This document shows positions 28,257 to 35,686 of a stretch of 64,000 nucleotides of DNA, piece after piece. The DNA is taken from assembly GCF_001839655.2 (NCBI RefSeq), contig NZ_CP056087.1, positions 4,650,001 to 4,714,000 of the forward strand. The letters run 5' to 3'. The DNA comes from Pseudomonas argentinensis. Lineage in GTDB: Bacteria; Pseudomonadota; Gammaproteobacteria; Pseudomonadales; Pseudomonadaceae. The number at the start of each line of letters is the position of its first letter. Positions within the stretch are counted from its first letter, which is position 1. Under the pieces are notes generated by a model, which saw only the letters and a list, made by a program, of their open reading frames with translations, was not told the DNA's origin and searched no databases. A program made the translations under genes and the position numbers.

Positions 28257-28661
28257 ATGCACAGGCACATACTCAACCCCGGCTCGGTCTTCGACACCCT
28301 CCAGTACGGTTTCAGCCAAGCGGTGATCAATCAGGGCGGGCGGCGCATTCACCTGTCCGGGCAGATTGGCGTAGACGAACACGAACGCCTGGTCGGCGAT
28401 GACCTGGCCAGCCAGACCCACGCCGCGCTGCACAACGTGCGGCGGATTCTCGACGCTGCCGGCGGCAGCCTGCAGCACGTGCTGATGCTGCGTATCTATA
28501 TCGCCGCCCAGGCGCGTGACGAACAGGCGCATATCGTCGATGCCCTGCGCAGCTTCTTCCCCGAACAGCCGCCGGCCACCTCCTGGGTGGTGGTCACCGG
28601 ACTGTCGGAGCCCGACTGGCTGATCGAGATCGAGGCCGAAGCACTGTTGCCGGACGCCTGA
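28257..28661 (+). CDS. RidA-family protein
   Basis: 134 residues from ATG 28257 with AAGGA 7 nt upstream. The fold signature is present: GRRIHLSGQIGVDEHERLVGDDLASQTHAALHNVRRIL read in parts, and ATSWVVVTGLSEPDWLIEIEAEA. It lacks the classical RidA imine-binding Arg context (R in NRVVKTTVFL) so deaminase activity is uncertain; it may belong to another Rid subfamily. Cytosolic; monocistronic. Confidence 0.85.
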   Translation: MHRHILNPGSVFDTLQYGFSQAVINQGGRRIHLSGQIGVDEHERLVGDDLASQTHAALHNVRRILDAAGGSLQHVLMLRIYIAAQARDEQAHIVDALRSFFPEQPPATSWVVVTGLSEPDWLIEIEAEALLPDA

Positions 28662-28735
28662 CGCCGATCCCCGGCGGCGGGTAAAACCCTATATAATCTG
28701 CGGCCTTTTTATCCACGGCCTCAGAAGGACACCCC

Positions 28736-29077
28736 GTGAGCACGTTGCCACCCTGCCCCGCCTGCAACTCCGTATACACCTATGAAGACGGCACCCAACT
28801 GGTGTGTCCGGAATGCGCCCACGAATGGTCGGCCAGCGACAGCGAGGCGGCGGGTGATGACGTCAAGGTGATCAAGGACTCGGTCGGCAACGTGCTGCAG
28901 GACGGCGACACCATCACCGTGATCAAGGACCTCAAGATCAAGGGCTCCTCGCTGGTGGTCAAGGTCGGCACCAAGGTCAAGGGCATCCGCCTGGTCGACG
29001 GCGACCACGACATCGACTGCAGGATAGACGGCATCGGCGCGATGAAGCTGAAATCCGAGTTCGTCAGGAAGGTATAA
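28736..29077 (+). CDS. PhnA/YjdM-like zinc-ribbon protein
   Basis: 113 residues from GTG 28736 with AAGGA upstream. The N-terminal zinc ribbon is [25 protein letters not shown], with paired CxxC motifs; the C-terminal SH3-like part is [23 protein letters not shown] read in parts. The name PhnA is historical: despite proximity to phn genes in E. coli, most members have no proven phosphonate role. Monocistronic, with a short TATAAT-like promoter element about 40 bp upstream. Confidence 0.93.
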   Translation: MSTLPPCPACNSVYTYEDGTQLVCPECAHEWSASDSEAAGDDVKVIKDSVGNVLQDGDTITVIKDLKIKGSSLVVKVGTKVKGIRLVDGDHDIDCRIDGIGAMKLKSEFVRKV

Positions 29078-29092
29078 GCCGCTAGCGAGCGT

Positions 29093-29905
29093 CTACTGCA
29101 CTGGCAGGAAGTTCAGAAACAGCAGGCTGTGGGCGTAATTCACGCCGATGCGCCGATACCGTTCGTCGAGCACGTCGCTCAGGTAATCCAGGCGGGCGAC
29201 GATCTTGCCGAATTCCACGGCGAAACTCAGGTTGCGGCCGTTCTCGGACAGCTCGTTGGAGAGCAGCAGCGGGTTGCCCTGGGCGTCGCGCCGCGTGGCC
29301 AGCAGCCAAGTGGCCTTCTCGATGTTGCGCGCCGCGTTGTGCACGAACTGCGCATCGATGGAATCGGTGAGATAGAACTGGGTGCGTCCGCCGTGGGCGG
29401 TGACCACCATGCTGCCGATGGCGTAGATGAAGGCGCCGACCCGATCGCCCTGGAACTCCGGGCTCAGCGCATAGCTGAGAGCCACGATGTCCTGCCGGCC
29501 GGCCAGCGACGGCGGTGGCCGGCCCTGCTCGATGGCCTGTTGCACCGCCTGCTGCGCCGCCTCGCGGCTGCCCAGACCGGTCTTGTGCCATTCACGCGGG
29601 TTGCGCTGGTACAGCTTGTCCATCAGGCGATAGAGGCTGTTGAGGTTGTTGCGCATGCCGATCGTGGCCAGGCGATCGGAGTGGGTCTGGAACAGCTCGC
29701 TGGGGCTGGCCGCAGCGCTGTTGCTGGTGAAAGCGCCATTGGCCTGATTGCGTATGCAGCCACTCAGGCTGATGACCAGCGCCACCAGCAGCACGGCCCG
29801 CCAGCAGGCACCACGAAGCGACGGATACCGGGCCGTCAGCCTGCGCGGGGGTGCCGCTTTTCCAGTGAGAGAGACGTGCGCGCAATCCATTAACTCACGA
29901 CCCAT
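29093..29905 (-). CDS. Conserved hypothetical lipoprotein
   Basis: 270 residues as annotated. The lipobox VISLSGCIRN at about residue 50 suggests the real start is further in, at an internal GTG or TTG around residue 25-35. The mature part is helical (LNSLYRLMDKLYQRNPREWHKTG; FVHNAARNIEKATWLLATRRD; LSFAVEFGKIVARLDYLSDVLDERYRRIG read in parts). I do not recognise a named family. Its stop is 15 bp from the convergent PhnA stop. Confidence 0.75.
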   Translation of the reverse strand: MGRELMDCAHVSLTGKAAPPRRLTARYPSLRGACWRAVLLVALVISLSGCIRNQANGAFTSNSAAASPSELFQTHSDRLATIGMRNNLNSLYRLMDKLYQRNPREWHKTGLGSREAAQQAVQQAIEQGRPPPSLAGRQDIVALSYALSPEFQGDRVGAFIYAIGSMVVTAHGGRTQFYLTDSIDAQFVHNAARNIEKATWLLATRRDAQGNPLLLSNELSENGRNLSFAVEFGKIVARLDYLSDVLDERYRRIGVNYAHSLLFLNFLPVQ

Positions 29906-30011
29906 CCTTCTGCCGATGGCATAACACTAGCAACTGAATCGCCTTGATGCCCGTTACGACGTCGGCGCAAGTCGCCAACGCCAGCCACCGGGATAGACCT
30001 CCATGCATCCC

Positions 30012-30091
30012 GTAAAGTTTTCCGGCGAGGGTAAATCAGCCATGCAACGTCCAGGGGAAAGGCCGTGCAAGCCTGGCTTTGCAAACTTTAC
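30012..30091. promoter_or_regulatory. Long-range inverted repeat upstream of siderophore-binding protein
   Basis: GTAAAGTTT (30012-30020) and AAACTTTAC (30083-30091) are perfect complements about 60 bp apart in the divergent intergenic region. The enclosed sequence has smaller stems (GGCCGTGCAAGCC, CCAGG). It could be a structured 5' leader or a protein-binding site. No known riboswitch consensus was recognised; no Fur box is obvious. Confidence 0.4.
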
Positions 30092-30191
30092 CCGTTGAGA
30101 AAGCTTCTCGATCAGCTTTGGGTGCTATGTTCCCAGCCCTTCAGGATTGCGGCATTCGGCTGCAAACCAGCATCCCAAGGAGCTCGCTCAG

Positions 30192-31112
30192 GTGAAGAAG
30201 GCCGCACTGTTTACACTTCTGACATTGGCAACGGCTGGCTGCAGCCATGATGGCGGGCAACGCCCCGCTACCTTCAAGGTCATCCAGGCGGGCCAGCAGG
30301 TCGAGATCGCCGGTGATCCGCAGCGGATCGTCACCTTCGACTACGGCAGCTACGACAGCCTGATCGCCCTCGGTGCCGGCGAACGAGTGCTGGCCGTGCC
30401 CGGCAACGTACCGCCCTACCTGGCGGAGAAAGCCGGCCAGACCAGCAATGCCGGCAATATGAAGGCCCCGGACATCGACGCCATCACGGCGCTGAAGCCG
30501 GACCTGATCCTGATAACCGGGCGCCAGGGCGAAAGCCGCCCGGCCCTGCAAGCACTGGCGCCGACCCTGGACATGGGCATTACCGGTGAAGATTACTTCG
30601 CCGGCATCGCCGATAACGTCAGGCTACTCGGCCAGCTCGTCGGCAAACCCGCCGAGGCGCAGCAGGCGTTGACCACCCTGCAGGGCAAGGCCGAACGCGC
30701 CCGTCAGCAGATCGCCGCTTCAGGGCAACCTACCCTGGTGCTGACCCACAACGAAGGGCGCTTCGCGCCAACCGAGAACGCGGTGATCTATTCGCTGCTG
30801 CAGGCGCCACGAGCCCTGCCCGCACCACCCCCACAGCCTGCCGGCACACCCCGCCAGCGTCCGCAGCCGCTGGACGCCGAGGCCATCGCCGCCGCCAGCC
30901 CCGAGGTGATCTTCATCATCGACCGCAGCGCCGCCATTGGCGCCACCGCGCTGGATGTCGCCACCCTGGCCGACTCGCCACTGGCGCGCACGCCGGCGGC
31001 CCAGGCCAAACGGGTCGTCTACCTGGATCCTGCGCTGTGGTATCTGTCCGGCGGCGGCCTGCAGAGTGTGGATCTGCAGATCGATCAGGTGCTGGCAGCC
31101 TATCGCCGATGA
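30192..31112 (+). CDS. Iron-siderophore ABC transporter substrate-binding lipoprotein (FatB/CeuE-like)
   Basis: 306 residues from GTG 30192, with AAGGAG 9 nt upstream. The lipobox TLATAGCSHD predicts a lipoprotein. The class III binding fold shows RIVTFDYGSYDSLIALGAGERVLAVPG and ITALKPDLILITGRQ in the N-lobe and SPEVIFIIDRSAAIG in the C-lobe. Family members bind catecholate or other ferric siderophores in the periplasm. The hinge side contains an unusual Pro-rich stretch (LPAPPPQPAGTPRQRPQP). No permease, ATPase or TonB receptor gene adjoins it, so it is an orphan here. Confidence 0.85.
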   Translation: MKKAALFTLLTLATAGCSHDGGQRPATFKVIQAGQQVEIAGDPQRIVTFDYGSYDSLIALGAGERVLAVPGNVPPYLAEKAGQTSNAGNMKAPDIDAITALKPDLILITGRQGESRPALQALAPTLDMGITGEDYFAGIADNVRLLGQLVGKPAEAQQALTTLQGKAERARQQIAASGQPTLVLTHNEGRFAPTENAVIYSLLQAPRALPAPPPQPAGTPRQRPQPLDAEAIAAASPEVIFIIDRSAAIGATALDVATLADSPLARTPAAQAKRVVYLDPALWYLSGGGLQSVDLQIDQVLAAYRR

Positions 31113-31139
31113 AGAACGCCCTCGTTCGAGGGCGTTTTC
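31113..31139. terminator. Bidirectional rho-independent terminator
   Basis: GAACGCCCTCG / CGAGGGCGTTTTC hairpin immediately after the stop of the binding protein. It faces the minus-strand EamA gene ending at 31170. Confidence 0.85.
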
Positions 31140-31169
31140 AGTTCATGCCAGTCAGCGGCCTGGGTCGTT

Positions 31170-32096
31170 TCAGGCCGCTGCCCGCTGCGAGCGCTTCGGC
31201 AAGGTGGCCAGCAGCAGCCCGGCGAAGATCATCGCCCCGCCGAGCCAGTGGAACAGCTGCAGCGCCTCGCCGAGCAGGACCCAGCCCAGGATCGCGGTGA
31301 ACACCGGCATCAGGTAATTGCCCATCGCCGCGGTCGAGGCGCCCAGCACCTTCACACCGTTGTTCCAGCCCAGGTAGGCGACCAGCGAGGCGAACACCGC
31401 GGTGTAGGCGATGGCCGCCAGGTTGGCCGGGGTGGCCAGCAACTGCGCGCCGGTAGAGAGCTCGTACAGGTACAGGGGCAGGATCATCGGCAAGCCCACC
31501 ACAATGAAAATGCCCAGCAATGCCAGCGGCGGAATCGGCACCAGGTACGCCGACCAGCGCCTGAGCAGCACGGTGTAGAGCGCCCAGTCGAGTACCGCCA
31601 GCAGCATGATCAGATCACCACGGTTGAATGCCATGCCTGCCAGGGTCTGCCAGTCGCCGCGGCAGATCAGCACCAGCAACCCGGATACCGCCAGCGCCAT
31701 GCCCCACCAGGCGCGCCGGGCCGGCCAGGCGCCGAGCAGCAGCCCGGCGAAGATAAAGGTCATCAGCGGGATGCAGGTATTGACCAGGGTGATGTTGATC
31801 GCTGCGGTGGTCTGCGCCGCGCTGTACAGAAAGGTGTTGTAGCCGGCGATGCCGAAGGCGGCGATCACCAGTAGGCGCCAGCCTGCATGGCGCAGCGCCG
31901 CCCGATGCCGCCACAACGGCAATGCCACGAACGGCAGGATCAGCATCAGCGCCAGGCTCCAGCGCCAGAAGGCCAGGGCGAAGGGTGGGATTTCGCCGGC
32001 GAAGGCGCGGGCCACCAGGGCATTGCCCGCCCAGCACAGCACCGCCATCAGTACACCGGCGATCGCCAGCTGACGCGAGGGTTTGCCCATGCTCAT
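31170..32096 (-). CDS. EamA/DMT-family transporter
   Basis: 308 residues from ATG 32094-32096 (MSMGKPSRQLAIAG); longer reading would overlap the carbonic anhydrase. Ten membrane segments with two EamA halves (VLCWAGNALVARAFAGEIPP; NTFLYSAAQTTAAINITLVN; SLVAYLGWNNGVKVLGAS). The start overlaps the carbonic anhydrase stop as ATGA, so it is the second gene of a two-gene unit. Substrate unknown. Confidence 0.9.
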   Translation of the reverse strand: MSMGKPSRQLAIAGVLMAVLCWAGNALVARAFAGEIPPFALAFWRWSLALMLILPFVALPLWRHRAALRHAGWRLLVIAAFGIAGYNTFLYSAAQTTAAINITLVNTCIPLMTFIFAGLLLGAWPARRAWWGMALAVSGLLVLICRGDWQTLAGMAFNRGDLIMLLAVLDWALYTVLLRRWSAYLVPIPPLALLGIFIVVGLPMILPLYLYELSTGAQLLATPANLAAIAYTAVFASLVAYLGWNNGVKVLGASTAAMGNYLMPVFTAILGWVLLGEALQLFHWLGGAMIFAGLLLATLPKRSQRAAA

Positions 32097-32734
32097 GCCT
32101 GCGGCGGGCGCAGGCGGTACTGCTCGGGCAATTGCTCGGCAGCGCTGACGCTGACTTCGAGGTCCTTCCAGCGACCATCCTTGAGGCCATAGATGCAGCC
32201 GTGCACCGATAACGGCTGACCGCGGTGCCAGGCGTTCTGGACGATGCTGGTACGGCTGACGTTGCCCACCTGCTTCATCACGTTGAGCTCGCAGAGGCGG
32301 TCGACCCGCGCCTCCTCGTCCGCCAGGGCGGCCAGTTGCGCGCGCTGTTCGTAGCAGAGGTCGCGGATATTGCGCAGCCAGCCATCGATCAGGCCGAACT
32401 GCGCATCGTGCATGGCCGCACGCACGCCACCGCAGCCGTAGTGGCCGGTGACCAGGATATGTTTGACCTTGAGCACATCGACCGCGTACTGGATCACCGA
32501 CAGGCAATTGAGGTCGGTGTGCAGCACCACGTTGGCCACATTACGGTGCACGAACAGTTCACCGGGCAGCAGACCGACGATGTCGTTGGCCGGCACGCGG
32601 GCATCCGAGCAGCCGATCCACAAGTACTCCGGCGTCTGCTGGCGGGCCAGACGCGGAAAGAAGTCCGGGTCGTTCTGGGTGATGTTCTCGGCCCAGCGTT
32701 GATTGTTGTCGAACAGATGTTTGAGATCGCTCAC
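32093..32734 (-). CDS. Beta-class carbonic anhydrase
   Basis: 213 residues from GTG 32732-32734 with GGGAG upstream; MSDLKHLFDNNQRWAE is the usual N-terminus. Zinc ligands are C42 and D44 (IGCSDARVP), H98 and C101 (GHYGCGGV). It interconverts CO2 and bicarbonate in the cytosol. The stop overlaps the start of the EamA gene. I recall this gene next to the 81-residue protein and rimI in P. aeruginosa, so the local order is ancestral. Confidence 0.95.
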   Translation of the reverse strand: MSDLKHLFDNNQRWAENITQNDPDFFPRLARQQTPEYLWIGCSDARVPANDIVGLLPGELFVHRNVANVVLHTDLNCLSVIQYAVDVLKVKHILVTGHYGCGGVRAAMHDAQFGLIDGWLRNIRDLCYEQRAQLAALADEEARVDRLCELNVMKQVGNVSRTSIVQNAWHRGQPLSVHGCIYGLKDGRWKDLEVSVSAAEQLPEQYRLRPPQA

Positions 32735-32910
32735 GGCGGCGGCTCCCGGGAAAGGTCGATGCGCACCATACGGATGCACGGGCCTTTTTGACAAGGCGAT
32801 TTCCACCCGGAGCAACCCTCCGGATTTGCCGGTTAAAGGCCGAAACGCTGAATCTTTCCGGCCTGTCGGCCGTCCATTGCCTAGAGCCAATGACCGATCT
32901 GGAGTTCGTC

Positions 32911-33156
32911 ATGACTGACCAGCAGCCACCTGACAGCCGCCAACCGGCCGAGCCGCCCATTCTGCGCGATGTGGTGGAGGCGCTGACGCCGCGCAAACCG
33001 CTGAAGGCCGCTGTGCAGAAACCGGCCAGGTCGCCCGATGAATCGCCACAGGCCGATCAGCCCGAGCGCGACGGGCAGGCTGAGGAGTTTCTGGATAAAT
33101 ACGACCTCAGCCAGGTCGAGGAAGAACGCCGCGAACGACGCTGGGCGCGGCGTTAG
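32911..33156 (+). CDS. Small acidic/basic disordered protein, unknown
   Basis: 81 residues from ATG 32911, chosen because GGAG lies 8 nt upstream; an ATG at 32890 is also in frame. The protein is highly charged and Pro-rich without hydrophobic core (SRQPAEPPILRDVVEALTPRK), ending EEERRERRWARR. It is conserved in position in pseudomonads as I recall it. Convergent with rimI. Confidence 0.7.
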   Translation: MTDQQPPDSRQPAEPPILRDVVEALTPRKPLKAAVQKPARSPDESPQADQPERDGQAEEFLDKYDLSQVEEERRERRWARR

Positions 33157-33157
33157 C

Positions 33158-33610
33158 TTATTCGACCAGCGTGCAGGCCATCACCAGCGCGTCTTCACGG
33201 CCACCCGGCGCGGGGTAGTAATCACGCCGGCGGCCGATCTCGTTGAAACCGTAACGCTCGTACAACCGGTACGCCGCCTGGTTGCTGGAGCGCACTTCGA
33301 GAAAGCACTCCCCAGCCTTGAGCTCGGCAGCGCGGGCCATCAGGTGCTCGAGCAGGCGCAGGCCCAGGCCACGGCCCTGGCTTTCCGGTTTGACGGTGAT
33401 GTTGAGCAGGTGCGCCTCGTCGATGATCACGTTGATCACCCCGTGACCGACCTGCTGGCTACCTTCGAACATCAACCAGACTTCGTAGGATTTCAGGCTG
33501 TCGAGAAAGATGCCGCGCGTCCACGGATGACTGAAAGCGGCGTATTCGATCTTCAGTACCGCATCGATATCCGCCTCGGTGGCCCGGCGAAACGTGATCG
33601 CCTCACTCAT
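33158..33610 (-). CDS. rimI: Ribosomal protein S18 N-acetyltransferase RimI
   Basis: 150 residues, GNAT family. The acetyl-CoA pyrophosphate loop is VKPESQGRGLGLRLLEHLM and the C-terminal YERYGFNEIGRRRDYYPAPGGREDALVM is typical of RimI. It acetylates the N-terminus of S18. It starts 4 nt inside the end of the upstream gene (33607-33610), the same holD-rimI arrangement seen in E. coli. Confidence 0.92.
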   Translation of the reverse strand: MSEAITFRRATEADIDAVLKIEYAAFSHPWTRGIFLDSLKSYEVWLMFEGSQQVGHGVINVIIDEAHLLNITVKPESQGRGLGLRLLEHLMARAAELKAGECFLEVRSSNQAAYRLYERYGFNEIGRRRDYYPAPGGREDALVMACTLVE

Positions 33611-34410
33611 GCCGAAGCCTCCAGCCAGCGCCGCCGCACGCGCTGCATGGCGTGCCAGAGTTCGCGCTTGCGCTGTGGTTCGTCCATCAGCAGCTCCAGG
33701 CCCGGCAGCGCCCAGGCGGCGCCCAGTTCCTCGACCTGCAGTTCGCGGTTGTAGGCCTCGGCATCGGCGTCACCGGCGAAACGAATGGCTGGCAGGCCGA
33801 TCAGCCACAGGCAGGCGCAGGGCTCCTGCTCTTCCAGGCGGGCGCCGATAAAGCTCTGCACGAAATCCAGCGCTGCCTGGGGGCCCTGGTCCATGTTGCC
33901 ACGCACCAGCAGCGGCCAGCGCACCGGCTCGCCGATGATCTGCGGGGCATCCGGCAAACCGGCGGCACGCAGCAGATCCTTGAGCAGCAGGTAGGCGGGA
34001 TCGCGACTCTGGAAAGGTTCGCCGGTCGGCAGCTCGACCAGCAGCGCGCAACTGCCGGCGCGCAGCAACTGCAGGGCGAAACGCGGGGGCGGCGTCGGGC
34101 GCTCGCGCGGGGCCGGTGCGGCGTTGGTCTCTTCGCCGGCAGGCTCGTCGCCCTTGCTTGCCGTGCCCGGTTTGGGCACTTCGATGCGCGGGCGTTCGCG
34201 GCTGACGACTTCGCTGGCGGCAGGCTGCGCGGCCGGCGCGCTGACCTTGGCCTGCACCGGCGGCTTCTCGACGACGATCTCGGCTTGCGGCTCGAAGGCG
34301 ACCAGCAGCTCGGGCCGTGACGGCGCTGCGAATGGCAATTCGACGCGCGGCAGCCAGCTGGCCACTTGCATGGCATCCAGGTAGGCGCGGCGGCGCAGCT
34401 CGGTGTTCAA
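33607..34410 (-). CDS. holD: Candidate DNA polymerase III psi subunit (divergent HolD)
   Basis: 267 residues, longer than E. coli psi (137). The N-terminus YLDAMQVASWLPRV resembles the chi-binding segment of psi (LQQLGITQWSLR). A Pro/Ala-rich low-complexity linker (about residues 48-105) is followed by a globular domain (FALQLLRAGSCALLVELPTG; LLKDLLRAAGLPDAPQII). The gene overlaps rimI by 4 nt exactly as holD does in enterobacteria. I recall that pseudomonads have such a cryptic, enlarged psi at this locus. Automated pipelines may call it a TonB-like or hypothetical protein because of the Pro-rich part. Confidence 0.6.
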   Translation of the reverse strand: MNTELRRRAYLDAMQVASWLPRVELPFAAPSRPELLVAFEPQAEIVVEKPPVQAKVSAPAAQPAASEVVSRERPRIEVPKPGTASKGDEPAGEETNAAPAPRERPTPPPRFALQLLRAGSCALLVELPTGEPFQSRDPAYLLLKDLLRAAGLPDAPQIIGEPVRWPLLVRGNMDQGPQAALDFVQSFIGARLEEQEPCACLWLIGLPAIRFAGDADAEAYNRELQVEELGAAWALPGLELLMDEPQRKRELWHAMQRVRRRWLEASA

Positions 34411-34498
34411 ACGTCAGGTACTCGGCACATCGATTTTCGAGGGCGCTGATTGTCGCGTGAATCGCCTGCCACGGGTAGCCCCAAATGTCAGCCGTGGC

Positions 34499-34691
34499 TA
34501 GGGTCTGTTCCCGTTTCAGCGCGAGCCGCGTTGCCGCGAGAAATGGCCTCCGGTTAGGCGCAGGACGCAGGGAATGGACTAGCCGTCCGCGTTTTCCCTT
34601 GCCAAGTCCTGCAACAACAGCGGAGGCCATTTCCCGCGCAACCTAGGCGGCCCCACCCGAAGGGCCGTGCGTGAAACGGGAACAGACCCTA
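34499..34691. mobile_element. MITE-like 193-bp nested palindrome with TA flanks
   Basis: Ends TAGGGTCTGTTCCCGTTTCA (34499-34518) and TGAAACGGGAACAGACCCTA (34672-34691) are perfect 20-bp inverted repeats. Inside are a second arm pair (34535-34552 with 34621-34638, 17 of 18 paired) and a third (GCAGGAC 34560-34566 with GTCCTGC 34606-34612). It has no coding capacity, and the TA at each edge fits a TA target duplication of the Tc1/mariner/IS630 type. The right edge forms the TAG stop of the adjacent LysR gene. Confidence 0.75.
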
Positions 34692-35582
34692 GAGGCCACT
34701 GGCTTCGGCCTGCTGCTTGAGCAGGCTGACGAAGGCCTGGGCCGGTGGGCTCAGGTAGCAGGGTTTGCGCTGCAGCACGCCAACGCCGCGGGCCGGCGCC
34801 ATCGGCAGCGGGTGCACGGACAGGCTGCCATCGCCATTGAAGGTATCCGCCACGCTCGCCGGCAGCAGCGCATAGCCCAGCCCGGCCCGCGCCAGTGCGG
34901 CGGCGCTGCTCATATAGGCGACCTCGAATGCGGGTTCACGCAGCAACCCCATGCGCGCCAGGGTCTGGTCGGCCATGGTGCGCAGGCTGGTATCGCGGGT
35001 GGTGGCCACGTAATCCAGACTCTTCAGCGCAGCGAGCAGCTTCTTGCCGCGTAAACCGGCCTGGCCACGCACCAGCAACACCAGGCTGTCGTCGTAGAGC
35101 AGCTGGAAATCCAGCACACCGGGTTCATCCGCCACCGAGGTGATGGCGAAATCCACTTCGGCGTTGCTCACCCACTGGCGGATCTCCCCGGCACGGCCAT
35201 CGCGCAGGCTGATCTCGATGCCCGGATAACGCTGGCGATAGTCGACCAGCACCCGCGGCAACGGCTCGATGGCCACCGACGGCAGTACGCCGATGCGCAG
35301 CGAGCCGCTCTGCAGGTGCAGCTGTTCGTGGGCGTCGTGCACCGCGTTGTGCATGTCGCGCAGCAGGCGCCGGGCCTGTTCCAGAAAGCGCGAGCCGGCT
35401 TCGGTCAGCTCCACGCTGCGGGTATTGCGGGCGAACAGCGACAGGCCCAGGGCTTCTTCCAGCTTGCGCAGGCTGTAGCTTAGGGCCGGCTGGGAAAGGT
35501 GAATCTGTTCGGCGGCGCGGCTGAAGCTGCGCTGCTCGGCGATGAGCACGAAGGCTTGAAGCTGGCGAAAGCTGATATCCAT
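34689..35582 (-). CDS. LysR-family transcriptional regulator
   Basis: 297 residues. HTH: QLQAFVLIAEQRSFSRAAEQIHLSQPALSYSLRKLEEALG. The effector domain contains LRIGVLPSVAIEPLPRVL and ALLPASVADTF. It is divergent from the AtuA-like/CitMHS operon (104 bp between starts) and is therefore its probable activator or repressor. Its stop codon TAG lies in the terminal TA(G) of the adjacent palindromic element, so the original C-terminus may have been altered by the insertion. Confidence 0.9.
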   Translation of the reverse strand: MDISFRQLQAFVLIAEQRSFSRAAEQIHLSQPALSYSLRKLEEALGLSLFARNTRSVELTEAGSRFLEQARRLLRDMHNAVHDAHEQLHLQSGSLRIGVLPSVAIEPLPRVLVDYRQRYPGIEISLRDGRAGEIRQWVSNAEVDFAITSVADEPGVLDFQLLYDDSLVLLVRGQAGLRGKKLLAALKSLDYVATTRDTSLRTMADQTLARMGLLREPAFEVAYMSSAAALARAGLGYALLPASVADTFNGDGSLSVHPLPMAPARGVGVLQRKPCYLSPPAQAFVSLLKQQAEASGL

Positions 35583-35686
35583 GACAGACGCTTTTATAAA
35601 ATTATCTTATCAATTGATATCACATTTCGAATTCACAACTAAATCCAGACACTGCAGTCTCGTGCGGACCTCGACCTGGATAAACA

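Noticed and set aside
29906..30191. Cobalamin or other known riboswitch before the siderophore-binding protein
   Set aside because: No cobalamin-box or other consensus I could recognise; only the inverted repeat is reported.
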